Shown: positions 6,350-14,103 of the stretch, piece by piece | Layout: every line of letters begins with the position of its first letter | Position numbering within the stretch: position 1 is the stretch's first letter | From: Bacillota bacterium | Lineage (GTDB): Bacteria > Bacillota > Limnochordia > Darwinibacteriales > Darwinibacteriaceae | Direction of reading: 5' to 3' | Length of the DNA: 20,645 nt | Assembly: GCA_012799115.1 (NCBI GenBank) | Contig: JAAZLY010000009.1 | Location: 1-20,645, forward strand | Program-made: the position numbers and the translations under genes | Notes under the pieces: model-generated | Database searches by the model: none | The model's input: only the letters and a program-made list of their open reading frames with translations | What the model was told of the DNA's origin: nothing

Positions 6350-7261
6350 ATGCGTAAGAACAAGGGATTCAGTATGGAACGTAAGAAGGCAAGATGGGGG
6401 TGGGTTTTTGTAACCCCTTCTTTGATTTTGTTTTCTGCCTTCAGTTTCTATCCAATTATCAATGCTTTCTATGAGAGTTTCTTCAATCGGAACCTACTAT
6501 CACTTAGACCCCCGAGCTTTGTTGGGTGGAATAACTATACCTATTTGTTCCGCTCCCGTGAATTCTGGCTGTCGGTGCAAAACACATTAATCTTCACTGC
6601 CGGAACGTTTGTACCCCTTGTGGTATTCAGCCTGATCTTAGCCATCCTTCTCATGTCTATTAGCCGACTTCGGCGTTTTTTTCAGATGGCCTTTTATTCA
6701 CCAGCAGTGCTGTCATCCGTGGTTGCAGCAATGATTTGGCTCTTGATCTTTGACCCCAGAGGCTTAGCTAACCAGGGCATGAACGCTTTATTGGGTACAA
6801 CGGGAGTGAACTATAACTGGCTATCCACTGCGGGTATGCTTCGACTCTCAACGATTGTCGTATACTTTTGGAAGTACATCGGTTACTTCACCGTCATGTT
6901 TGTCTCCGGTATCGGAGCCATTCCCGATACGCTGAATGAAGCAGCCCTGATCGACGGAGCAAATCGCTGGAAGCTCTTCTGGCATGTCACATTCCCGCTT
7001 CTGAAGCCAACGACGATCCTAGTTTCCATCATGACGATGATTCAGTGTCTAAAGACCTTTAGTACTCAATACATGTTCACTTCGGCAGGGGCACCAACGA
7101 GGCCGATCAATGTGATTACGCTAAATATCTATAACACCGCGATCAAAGACTATCGGATTGGACGGGCAACCGCCATGAGTATCTTATTGTTCATCGTGAT
7201 GTTTACCTTCACCTGGTTACAGCTGAGAGTGTCCCGTACTGAGGACGTCTCTTACATGTAA
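6350..7261 (+). CDS. Sugar ABC transporter permease, MalF/UgpA type
   Basis: ATG at 6350 follows GGAGGGAG with a short gap and gives 303 residues, normal for the family. Six hydrophobic segments are visible, the first at WGWVFVTPSLILFSAFSFYP. The cytoplasmic EAA loop that docks with the ATPase is seen as EAALIDGANRWKLFWHVTFPLL. The protein is the first of two inner-membrane subunits forming the translocation path for the sugar delivered by the upstream binding protein. It is followed after 25 bp by the second permease gene. Confidence 0.93.
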   Translation: MRKNKGFSMERKKARWGWVFVTPSLILFSAFSFYPIINAFYESFFNRNLLSLRPPSFVGWNNYTYLFRSREFWLSVQNTLIFTAGTFVPLVVFSLILAILLMSISRLRRFFQMAFYSPAVLSSVVAAMIWLLIFDPRGLANQGMNALLGTTGVNYNWLSTAGMLRLSTIVVYFWKYIGYFTVMFVSGIGAIPDTLNEAALIDGANRWKLFWHVTFPLLKPTTILVSIMTMIQCLKTFSTQYMFTSAGAPTRPINVITLNIYNTAIKDYRIGRATAMSILLFIVMFTFTWLQLRVSRTEDVSYM

Positions 7262-7286
7262 TCATGGTGATAGGAGGAGGATAAAT

Positions 7287-8150
7287 ATGAACGCTCATAA
7301 GACGAAATCATGGTATCTGGAAAAGATGTTCTCGGCCCTCATGTGGCTCATACTCATTGTTGCTTGTCTGTTGATTATTGTTCCACTAGTCTTTATGCTT
7401 ACCGCCTCGGCCATGCCTGCCCGGGATATTCTGCGCATGCCCTACCCGTGGATTCCAAGTGGTATCTATTGGCCGAACTTCTGGAATGCCCTGAGAGGAC
7501 CAGAGGGTGACTTCATTTTCATTCGCAATGCCCTCAACTCACTCATCGTTGCGGGTACAGTTTCCTTCTTCACTGTCATCTTCTCTTGCCTGGCCGGCTA
7601 CGGTTTGGCGAAGTTCAAGTTTAAGGGAAGAAATCTTGTCTTCATGCTGATTATGGCCACAATGATGATTCCCTTTGAAGCCATTATGATTCCCCTGTAC
7701 ATGGTGGCCATGCGAATGGGATTACAGGACACATACGCTGGCCTAATCATACCGTTTTTGGCCAATGCCTTCGGTGTGTTCTTGATGCGTCAGTTCTTAA
7801 TTACGTTTCCTGACGAGATCCTCGACGCCGCAAGAATCGATGGAGCCGGTGAACTGAGGATCTTTGGTACCATTGTCCTGCCAAGTTCAGGTCCAGCTGT
7901 GGCTACCTTGGCCATTCTCGCCTTCCGTTCGCAGTGGGATAGTCTCTTGTGGCCTCTACTTGTAGTTCAGAGTGATCAGATGAAGACCATTCCCCTTTAT
8001 ATTACCAAGTTTATGGCAGAGACCCATAGTGATGAAGGTATTATGATGGCGGTTGCAGTTATGGCCAGTATCCCCATGATCACGCTCTTCTTGACCTTAT
8101 CGAAGTACTTTATCAGCAAAGAAGGTCTAACGTCCGCGACCAAGGGCTAG
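7287..8150 (+). CDS. Sugar ABC transporter permease, MalG/UgpE type
   Basis: ATG at 7287 lies six bases after AGGAGGA, and the 287-residue length is typical. It has six membrane segments; the first is near residues 15-40, and the periplasmic stretch has the family pattern (MPYPWIPSGIYWPNFWNAL). The EAA loop reads DAARIDGAGELRIFGTIVLP, matching the MalG subgroup. It pairs with the preceding permease. No gene for an ATP-binding subunit follows, so the importer must use an ATPase encoded elsewhere, as MsmX/MalK-type shared ATPases do in many Firmicutes. Confidence 0.93.
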   Translation: MNAHKTKSWYLEKMFSALMWLILIVACLLIIVPLVFMLTASAMPARDILRMPYPWIPSGIYWPNFWNALRGPEGDFIFIRNALNSLIVAGTVSFFTVIFSCLAGYGLAKFKFKGRNLVFMLIMATMMIPFEAIMIPLYMVAMRMGLQDTYAGLIIPFLANAFGVFLMRQFLITFPDEILDAARIDGAGELRIFGTIVLPSSGPAVATLAILAFRSQWDSLLWPLLVVQSDQMKTIPLYITKFMAETHSDEGIMMAVAVMASIPMITLFLTLSKYFISKEGLTSATKG

Positions 8151-8194
8151 CCCTCAAGAACGGTAGACGCTTGATGTGTAGAAGGGACAGTGTA

Positions 8195-8776
8195 ATGCAA
8201 CCAAAGAAGAGAAAAAAACAGGCGACGGCCACCCTCAGGGAGCTGTTTGTAGCCTGGTTCAAAATCGGTCTCTTTACGTTCGGGGGCGGGTATGCCATGT
8301 TGCCCTTGATCGAGAGGGAAGTCATTGACAAGAAGGGCTGGACAGATAAGGAGGAGATCTTATCGATCTACGCCTTGGCCCAGTCAGTGCCTGGTGTCAT
8401 TGCCGTTAACACCTCAATCATTCTCGGAAATCGTTTGGCGGGAGTTAGGGGAGCAGTGGTAGCTGCAGCTGGGGTGATGGCGCCCTCTTTGCTTGTAATT
8501 ATGGCCATTGCTTCTTACTTTGACTATATTATGAAAAGCGTGTATGTACTGCAAGCCTTTAGCGGCATCAGGGCCGCTGTGGTTGGCCTTGTGGCCGCTG
8601 CTGCAGTCAGAATTGCTTTGGCTAGCCTGAAGGACAAGCCTGCCTATGCCATCGCTCTAACTGCCTTTGTCTTGAGTGCCTTTACCGAAATCCATGCTAT
8701 TGTGATTATTCTCGGCGGCGCCCTCGCTGGTTTCTTGGTGTACTACTTTGGAGCAAAAGGGAGGGCGGAAGACTGA
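8195..8776 (+). CDS. CHR-family (chromate-type) transporter, first half-size subunit
   Basis: I chose ATG 8195, seven bases after AAGGGA. The product has 193 residues, the normal size of a short CHR protein carrying one CHR domain. Family markers are LFVAWFKIGLFTFGGGYAMLPLIEREV, KKGW, and AQSVPGVIAVNTSIILGNRLAGVRGA, followed by several hydrophobic segments. Short CHR proteins work as pairs, and the next gene overlaps this stop by one base and encodes the partner. Known pairs export chromate, but many CHR proteins in anaerobes have no tested substrate, so chromate is only a family label. The gene starts 44 bp after the sugar permease and may be read through from that operon. Confidence 0.87.
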   Translation: MQPKKRKKQATATLRELFVAWFKIGLFTFGGGYAMLPLIEREVIDKKGWTDKEEILSIYALAQSVPGVIAVNTSIILGNRLAGVRGAVVAAAGVMAPSLLVIMAIASYFDYIMKSVYVLQAFSGIRAAVVGLVAAAAVRIALASLKDKPAYAIALTAFVLSAFTEIHAIVIILGGALAGFLVYYFGAKGRAED

Positions 8777-9342
8777 TGCTAATGGCATTTTGGCACTTGT
8801 TTGCCGGCTTCTTTAAGATCGGTATGTTCACCGTGGGTGGCGGCTACGCCATGCTTCCCCTCATGCAACAGGAAATTGCAAAATATGGTTGGATTACTCC
8901 AGCTGAGTTTATCGATATGATTGCCATCGCCGAGATGACTCCCGGGGCCATTGCGGTGAATACCGCGACATTTGCAGGCTTTCGCACCGCTGGTGTCCTT
9001 GGGGCCATTCTGGCAACTGCGTCCTTGGCCTTGCCATCGCTCTTGATTATTGTACCTCTCTCTAACTTCTGGGAAGTGCATCGAGATCATCCGATTCTGA
9101 AGGCTATCTTTAGTGGAGTCAAGCCTGCGGTCGCTGGCTTAATCGGAGCGGCGGCGATTTATATCGCAGAAACCGCCTTCCTCTATGATCCCCTCTTGGC
9201 AAAGAAAGATGGGTTTCCAGTTGACCTGCGGAGCTTGCTGATTGCTGGAGCTGTCTTTGTGGCCGTACGCAGGCTGAAGTTTGATCCGATCAAGGCTATC
9301 ATTATTTCGGCCGTGGTGGGTCTTGTTGTCTTTGGTTTCTGA
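8776..9342 (+). CDS. CHR-family (chromate-type) transporter, second half-size subunit
   Basis: The ATG overlaps the previous stop (TGATG), which implies translational coupling. The 188-residue protein shows the same signature as its partner in similar positions: FFKIGMFTVGGGYAMLPLMQQEI, YGWIT, and AEMTPGAIAVNTATFAGFRTAGVLGA. The two subunits probably form a heterodimer with opposite membrane orientation, as described for short CHR pairs. A terminator follows, so this pair closes the transcription unit. Confidence 0.87.
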   Translation: MLMAFWHLFAGFFKIGMFTVGGGYAMLPLMQQEIAKYGWITPAEFIDMIAIAEMTPGAIAVNTATFAGFRTAGVLGAILATASLALPSLLIIVPLSNFWEVHRDHPILKAIFSGVKPAVAGLIGAAAIYIAETAFLYDPLLAKKDGFPVDLRSLLIAGAVFVAVRRLKFDPIKAIIISAVVGLVVFGF

Positions 9343-9358
9343 GTTTGTGGTGTAGATA

Positions 9359-9386
9359 GGGGCGTGGCTTGGGCTACGCCCTTTTT
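9359..9386 (+). terminator. Rho-independent terminator after the CHR pair
   Basis: GGGCGT (9360-9365) pairs with ACGCCC (9376-9381), with GGC/GCT-type pairs further in, and TTTTT follows directly. A second small palindrome, TTGAAG-G-CTTCAA (9385-9397), lies immediately after. Confidence 0.85.
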
Positions 9387-9481
9387 GAAGGCTTCAAAGG
9401 AGGAATTCTCAGTCGAGAAACAGAAACAAAAGGGGCAATCTTCTAACGAATGCAACAAAACCTAAACAGGAGGAATGATTG

Positions 9482-10573
9482 ATGGCGGTACGATACCGAA
9501 AAGAACTCGATACCATCTCTCCATATGTCCCTGGCAAACCTATTGATGATGTCAAACGGGAATTAGGGCTAGACCACGTGATTAAGCTTGCATCCAACGA
9601 AAACCCCTTTGGCTTTTCGAGTTCGGTTAAAGAGGCGGTCATGAAGGCCCTCGATAATGTCAATTTGTATCCCGATGGTAATGCAACCTTGCTCAAGGCG
9701 AAAATTGCTGCTAAGTATGGAGTAACCCCTGAAATGGTTTTACCTACTTGTGGTTCGGATGAAATGGTCGATCTGATCGCCAAGACATTTATTGACCCAG
9801 GCAGCCAAGTTGTGATGGCCGAAGTTACGTTTCCGAGGTATTTCTCCACCTCCAAGATGATGGGTGCTGAACTGAAGATCGTGCCTATGAACAATATGGC
9901 CTTTGATCTAGAAGGCTTTAAGCGGGTCATTACGCCGGAGACCAGATTAGTCTGGCTCTGCAACCCGAATAATCCTACAGGTACGTTTTTTACCCGAGAT
10001 CAACTCATCGATTTGCTGGAGCATATTTCCCCGGAGACGCTGGTCGTCTACGATGAGGCCTACTACGAGTTTGCTACCCATCCAGAGTACCCCAAGGACA
10101 GTCTGGACTTCCTAAAGAAGTACAAGAACATGTTGGTCATGAAAACTCTATCGAAGGCCTATGGAATTGCAGGTCTGAGAATTGGGTTTACCATTGGGGA
10201 TGCCACGCTTTTAGGTTTGATCAATCGGATCAGAAATCCCTTCAATGTTACGTTGATTACCCAAGCGGCAGCAATGGCAGCCCTAGATGATGATGAGTTT
10301 TTAATCAAGATTATCGAGAACAATCATGCAGGTAAGCACTATCTCTACGAAGAGTTTGAGAAGATGGGCATTGAGTTTGTCAAGACAGAGGCGAACCACA
10401 TTGCCTTTAGTGCAGGGAAGGACGCAACCGCTGTGTTCAACGGACTCCTGAAAGAGGGGGTTATCATTCGGCCCATCGGCGGGGAAAATTATAAAACGTG
10501 GTTGAGGGTCAGTATTGGTACCATGGAAGAAAACCAAGAATTCATTAGGGCACTAAAGAAGGTGCTGGCATAG
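9482..10573 (+). CDS. hisC: Histidinol-phosphate aminotransferase-like PLP enzyme
   Basis: ATG 9482 lies eight bases after AGGAGG and gives 363 residues, the usual HisC size. The fold-type I aminotransferase motifs are in order: KLASNENPFG near residues 35-44, NLYPDG, CGSDEMVDL, NPNNPTG at 161-167, VVYDEAYYEF with Asp191, and TLSKAYGIAGLRIGF with the Schiff-base Lys225. Arg233 of GLRIGF fits the carboxylate-binding position. HisC converts histidinol phosphate and 2-oxoglutarate to imidazole-acetol phosphate and glutamate. Paralogues act on aromatic amino acids, and no other his gene is nearby, so the exact substrate is uncertain. It is followed after 11 bp by an isochorismatase-fold hydrolase gene, so the two are probably co-transcribed. 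Confidence 0.85.
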   Translation: MAVRYRKELDTISPYVPGKPIDDVKRELGLDHVIKLASNENPFGFSSSVKEAVMKALDNVNLYPDGNATLLKAKIAAKYGVTPEMVLPTCGSDEMVDLIAKTFIDPGSQVVMAEVTFPRYFSTSKMMGAELKIVPMNNMAFDLEGFKRVITPETRLVWLCNPNNPTGTFFTRDQLIDLLEHISPETLVVYDEAYYEFATHPEYPKDSLDFLKKYKNMLVMKTLSKAYGIAGLRIGFTIGDATLLGLINRIRNPFNVTLITQAAAMAALDDDEFLIKIIENNHAGKHYLYEEFEKMGIEFVKTEANHIAFSAGKDATAVFNGLLKEGVIIRPIGGENYKTWLRVSIGTMEENQEFIRALKKVLA

Positions 10574-10584
10574 AAGGAGATACT

Positions 10585-11133
10585 ATGGATAGATTTACAC
10601 TAACGAGAGAAGATACAGTCCTTCTCATCATCGACATTCAAGAGCGGTTGGTGCCGGTGATGAAGTATAAGGATCAAGTGATACGAAACACCCAGATTCT
10701 GATCAGCGGGGCCAAGGAGATGCAGATCCCTGTTTTGGCTACAGAGCAGTATCCCAAGGGGCTTGGTCGAACAGTGGCAGATCTCCTTGAACTCATCGAT
10801 GAGGAACAGATCTTCAGCAAGAACAGCTTCACTGCTTATACTGCTGAAATCAAGGAAGCATTGGAGAAACTGGGAAAGAGAAAGGTATTAGTGACTGGAA
10901 TGGAAACCCATGTCTGCGTGTTCCAGACTGTTAGGGATCTACTTCAAGATGGCTATCAGGTATTTGCGGTTCAGGATGCCCTGGCATCCCGTAGCAAGGA
11001 GAACTATCGCAATGGGCTGGAACAAATGGCATCGATGGGAGCGATCATCACTAACACGGAGACTGCGGTGTTTGATCTCTTGAAGGTATCGGGTACACCG
11101 GAGTTTAAAGTCATGTCTAAACTGATTAAGTAG
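10585..11133 (+). CDS. Isochorismatase-family cysteine hydrolase
   Basis: ATG 10585 follows AGAAGGAGAT. The 182-residue protein has the catalytic triad of the cysteine-hydrolase branch: Asp17 in LLIIDIQERL, Lys79 in FSKNSFTAY, and Cys111 in GMETHVCVFQT, with the conserved cis-peptide region just before the cysteine. Relatives hydrolyse amides such as nicotinamide, N-carbamoylsarcosine or ureidoacrylate, while others hydrolyse isochorismate. It lacks the nicotinamidase metal motif (DxHxxxH), so nicotinamidase is unlikely. It is cytoplasmic and paired with the aminotransferase gene, possibly in amino-acid or amide turnover. Confidence 0.88.
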   Translation: MDRFTLTREDTVLLIIDIQERLVPVMKYKDQVIRNTQILISGAKEMQIPVLATEQYPKGLGRTVADLLELIDEEQIFSKNSFTAYTAEIKEALEKLGKRKVLVTGMETHVCVFQTVRDLLQDGYQVFAVQDALASRSKENYRNGLEQMASMGAIITNTETAVFDLLKVSGTPEFKVMSKLIK

Positions 11134-11147
11134 CAACAGAGACGAGA

Positions 11148-11175
11148 GAAGAGCACCCGCATAGAGGTGCTCTTC
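11148..11175. terminator. Convergent hairpin between plus- and minus-strand operons
   Basis: A perfect 10-bp stem, GAAGAGCACC with GGTGCTCTTC, has an 8-base loop and sits between two convergent genes (stops at 11133 and 11179). The flanking T-runs are short, so it may act as a bidirectional terminator or RNA end-stabiliser. Confidence 0.7.
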
Positions 11176-11178
11176 TTA

Positions 11179-12561
11179 CTAATCTGCGAGGGGACTGACG
11201 TACTTGGCGTTTTGGGTTCGTTCCTCAAACTCCTTCTGCGCCGCCTCAACCAAGCTGTTGTCGCCCAGGAGGTCATACATGATTCCTGTCAAGATCTTGG
11301 AAGCGTATAGGGCACTTTTTGTTCCGAGGGAAGCTCCCGAAGCTGCAGTTGCTTGCCAGGAGTGTGCCGGTACTCCCAGTGGCCAGCTTGCGGTCAGAAA
11401 TAGGTTCATCGGCATGATCCAGGACACATCACCGCTGTCAGAGGAGCCGGATACCACAACCGACTTGGCTTGCTCTTGGTCTAACACGCCTTGGTGGACA
11501 TAGGGTTGACTATCGCCTTCGGGCATAAACTTCTTGATCTCGCCCTGGACCATGTCTGGGTCGAGTGATTCTTGCAGGGCCTTGGCAAATTCTAGTTCCT
11601 CAGGATCGTAACTTGGTGGGCTAAGCTCTGTCATGTTCTTGTAGGTTAGATCGCTCAGCACCTTATTGGGGAGCAGGTGATAGCATCCGCCTAAGACGGT
11701 ATGTTCCACCGTTGTCTCTGTCATCAGAGCCGCGCCTTGGGCGATTTTCAGGAGCCTTTGCGTAATGCTCTCCACGTCTTTTCTGTGGGGTGCCCGAATG
11801 TAATACCAAGACTCAGCTTCTTCTGGAATGATATTCGGCGACCCACCTGCATTGGTGATGGTGTAATGAACCCTGGCTTCATCGATAATGTGTTCTCTTA
11901 AATAGTTGGCACCGACATTCATGAGTTCTACCGCATCCAGCGCTGAACGTCCCGACTCGGGTGATTGCGCCGCGTGGGCGGAGATACCATGGAAGGTAAA
12001 CTTGATGGAATTGTTGGCCAAAAAGGCCTTCTCCAAGGTGGCATTTACATTCATGGGATGCCAGCTTAAGGCCAGATCGCAACCGGCGAAGGCGCCAGCT
12101 TTGATCATCTTGACCTTACCAACCAGAAGTTCTTCTTCTGGACATCCATAGAAGCGGACGGTTCCCGCTTTACCGGTCTCTGCAAGATATTTCTTAATGG
12201 CCAGTGCTGCTCCGAGGGCTCCGGCGCCAAGGAGATTATGACCGCAAGCATGACCAGCTCCGTTTTTTACCACCGGATTCTGCCTTGTATCCAACTGCTG
12301 CGAAAGGCCTGGTAGAGCATCGTATTCCCCCAGTACTGCTATGACGGGAGAACCGCTGCCATATTCGCCAATAAAGGCGTGTTCAAGACCTTCACCAACT
12401 TCTCTAATGGAAAATCCGTGCTCTCTAAGTACTCGGCGCAAGAGATCGGCCGATTCCTTTTCTTGGCCAGAGAGCTCAGGATTGTGCCAGATCTCTAGGG
12501 CTACCTGATCAATTTGGTCCGCAATTTCGTCTAGATATTGGATGAGTTTCTCTTTGTTCAC
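11179..12561 (-). CDS. M20 family amidohydrolase, AbgB-like
   Basis: I chose GTG 12559-12561, ten bases after GGGAGG and four bases beyond the upstream stop, giving 460 residues. M20-family markers are present: LEIWHNPELSGQE, VIAVLGEYDALPGL (metal Asp region), NGAGHACGHNLLGAGALGAA (metal His), FYGCPEEE (catalytic and metal Glu), LSWHPM, and a dimerisation domain (FTFHGISAHAAQSPESGRSALDAVELMNVG). The C-terminal PLGVPAHSW supplies the last metal His. The long GEYDALPG/GHACGHN form is typical of AbgB, the p-aminobenzoyl-glutamate hydrolase subunit, but related enzymes cleave acyl-amino acids or dipeptides. It is the last gene of an operon with two membrane proteins, which suggests it cleaves what they import. 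Confidence 0.9.
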   Translation of the reverse strand: MNKEKLIQYLDEIADQIDQVALEIWHNPELSGQEKESADLLRRVLREHGFSIREVGEGLEHAFIGEYGSGSPVIAVLGEYDALPGLSQQLDTRQNPVVKNGAGHACGHNLLGAGALGAALAIKKYLAETGKAGTVRFYGCPEEELLVGKVKMIKAGAFAGCDLALSWHPMNVNATLEKAFLANNSIKFTFHGISAHAAQSPESGRSALDAVELMNVGANYLREHIIDEARVHYTITNAGGSPNIIPEEAESWYYIRAPHRKDVESITQRLLKIAQGAALMTETTVEHTVLGGCYHLLPNKVLSDLTYKNMTELSPPSYDPEELEFAKALQESLDPDMVQGEIKKFMPEGDSQPYVHQGVLDQEQAKSVVVSGSSDSGDVSWIMPMNLFLTASWPLGVPAHSWQATAASGASLGTKSALYASKILTGIMYDLLGDNSLVEAAQKEFEERTQNAKYVSPLAD

Positions 12562-12565
12562 GAAT

Positions 12566-13264
12566 CTATGGCCTCCCTGTTTCACGTTTATGCATGGCAA
12601 CCGCTAGAGCTATTGTTCCAAAAACAGCACCGAGGGTGATCAGGTATGTTGGTCGTCCTGGTAGAAAGTCAAACCAACCCAGATTGACCATAAGGGTCAA
12701 TGCTAAGGCAATGCCCAGTGCAATAGGGGCGAGTTTTAGCTTCATCAGGGCAAACTGAACAAAAATGGCGCCAAATAGTGATGGAAGCAGATAATTGAAT
12801 GCATCAATTACGTTGGCGGGCAATCGTGCTAGAATCGTGCTTCCTGCTAGTACCCCTATGGTGAGGATCAGTGTATTGACTAAGACAGAGACCGCCATTC
12901 CTAACGTAGCAACGATGTTGCCTTCAGGAGTACCCGGTTCGACCCTGGCGATTCTTTGGGCAACGGCCGCGGCGGGAATGCGTAGATTCGAGATGTTCCC
13001 TGACGTAAAGGCCATGTAGGTACCCGCCACTCCCACAATGGGAAAGTAGGATATGGGTTCTACAAACCAGTTGACTCCCACTGCTGAGGCCATGGCGATA
13101 AAGGCGGTAAGAATAGCCGTGGTCGGCGGCATGATTCGGTAAACGACGGCCAGAACTAAGGCTGGGCCAAATGACATGAGTACGCCCAACCATCCTGTCA
13201 CCTTGCCGTAGCGTACGATAAAGGGGAGGTAGTCCCCCTCAAAAACGTCTCTTTTTTGTGTCAT
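12566..13264 (-). CDS. Multi-pass membrane protein, partner of the DUF5058-like protein
   Basis: ATG 13262-13264 follows GGAGGAGAG. The 232-residue protein has about seven hydrophobic segments separated by short polar loops (after a polar first 20 residues: LGVLMSFGPALVLAVVY, AILTAFIAMASAVGV and so on). There is a glycine-rich central stretch (GVAGTYMAFTSGNISNLR) and a loop with RIARVEPGTPEGN. It has no ATP-binding or catalytic motif. I do not recognise a named family. It lies between a DUF5058-like gene (27 bp upstream) and an M20 hydrolase gene (4 bp downstream), so it is probably one half of a two-protein membrane transporter. This is inference from context. Confidence 0.75.
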   Translation of the reverse strand: MTQKRDVFEGDYLPFIVRYGKVTGWLGVLMSFGPALVLAVVYRIMPPTTAILTAFIAMASAVGVNWFVEPISYFPIVGVAGTYMAFTSGNISNLRIPAAAVAQRIARVEPGTPEGNIVATLGMAVSVLVNTLILTIGVLAGSTILARLPANVIDAFNYLLPSLFGAIFVQFALMKLKLAPIALGIALALTLMVNLGWFDFLPGRPTYLITLGAVFGTIALAVAMHKRETGRP

Positions 13265-13291
13265 AAAAATCTCTCCTCCCGGCTTCCACCT

Positions 13292-13987
13292 CTACAAAAT
13301 AGCAGCTACAATCATTCCGCCAAAGAGAGCAATGGCTAATCCCCATTCCCTCAGCCATTTTAGTTTGTCCTTTTCTGCAAGTGGAACAACAATGGCCATG
13401 ATTAAGCCTCCGGTTATTGCAGCAATGGTGTTCTTATTCAGTGCGACTAAGTGTCCTGAGACTAAAGAACCAAAGGAGCCTAACATAGCTGCTACAGGAA
13501 TTATCTTCAGCAGGGCCTTATCTCCTTTTAAGAACCTGTCCTGAACCCGATCCATTTTGTCCGCTGTCAGGGTGGCAAAGATAATCCAACCGATGGAGCC
13601 GAGAATCATCGTCCAGACCGCATTAGCAAAGGCCAACTGGGTCATAGAGTCGGTGCCAAGATTGACTCCTACCGCCTCCGCACCGAAACCCACAGCCATG
13701 AGCTCAAACATAACGGATCCGATGAAGGAAAGCCGCATCCAGGCCATGGGACCTCCCACTGTAACGAGGAGGGACAACAAGCCAGTGAGAATGACCAAGG
13801 AGGGTCCGATTGAGGTAATCATGCTTCCCTTTAGCGCCGACTTCATTTGCGTGTCACTCAGTCCAATGGCCTTACCTGTATTGTAGGATTTTTTCGCGAA
13901 AATATAGGCTTGAAAGAGTACGAGTCCAATGGCTAGACCCGATGCAATCCACATGGGTGCGCTGTTGGCGATCTGCAGATAGTCCAT
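13292..13987 (-). CDS. DUF5058-like multi-pass membrane protein
   Basis: ATG 13985-13987 follows CAGGGGG by six bases. The 231-residue protein begins MDYLQIANSAPMW and has six or seven membrane segments, with a cytoplasmic-looking KKSYNTGKAIGLSDTQMKSALKGS loop, then SIGPSLVILTGLLSLLVTVGGPMAWMRLSFIGS. From memory this pattern matches Bacillota DUF5058 proteins of unknown function; I could not run a search. It is the first gene of a minus-strand operon with another membrane protein and an AbgB-like hydrolase. I infer a carrier for the hydrolase's substrate. Confidence 0.72.
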   Translation of the reverse strand: MDYLQIANSAPMWIASGLAIGLVLFQAYIFAKKSYNTGKAIGLSDTQMKSALKGSMITSIGPSLVILTGLLSLLVTVGGPMAWMRLSFIGSVMFELMAVGFGAEAVGVNLGTDSMTQLAFANAVWTMILGSIGWIIFATLTADKMDRVQDRFLKGDKALLKIIPVAAMLGSFGSLVSGHLVALNKNTIAAITGGLIMAIVVPLAEKDKLKWLREWGLAIALFGGMIVAAIL

Positions 13988-14057
13988 GGTAATCCCCCTG
14001 GTTATCAGATTCGTTATTTGCGGTATTTTCCACACTTATTGGAAGAATCCTCCTATA

Positions 14058-14097
14058 GAGAAAAGCAAGCTACAATCTGAATTTGTAGCTTGCTCTT
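14058..14097 (-). terminator. Rho-independent terminator of the acyl-CoA synthetase gene
   Basis: GCAAGCTACAA (14065-14075) pairs perfectly with TTGTAGCTTGC (14083-14093), with a seven-base loop. On the minus strand the stem is followed by TTTTCTC. It lies just after the synthetase stop and separates that gene from the DUF5058 operon. Confidence 0.88.
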
Positions 14098-14103
14098 GGG
14101 GGT

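Noticed and set aside
9385..9397. TTGAAGGCTTCAA palindrome after the CHR-pair terminator
   Set aside because: Too short and close to the T-run of the terminator to call an operator. No promoter is visible beside it.
9409..9963. A 184-codon minus-strand open frame opposite the aminotransferase start
   Set aside because: It covers the HisC-like N-terminal motifs in antisense and the preceding ribosome site; no family resemblance.
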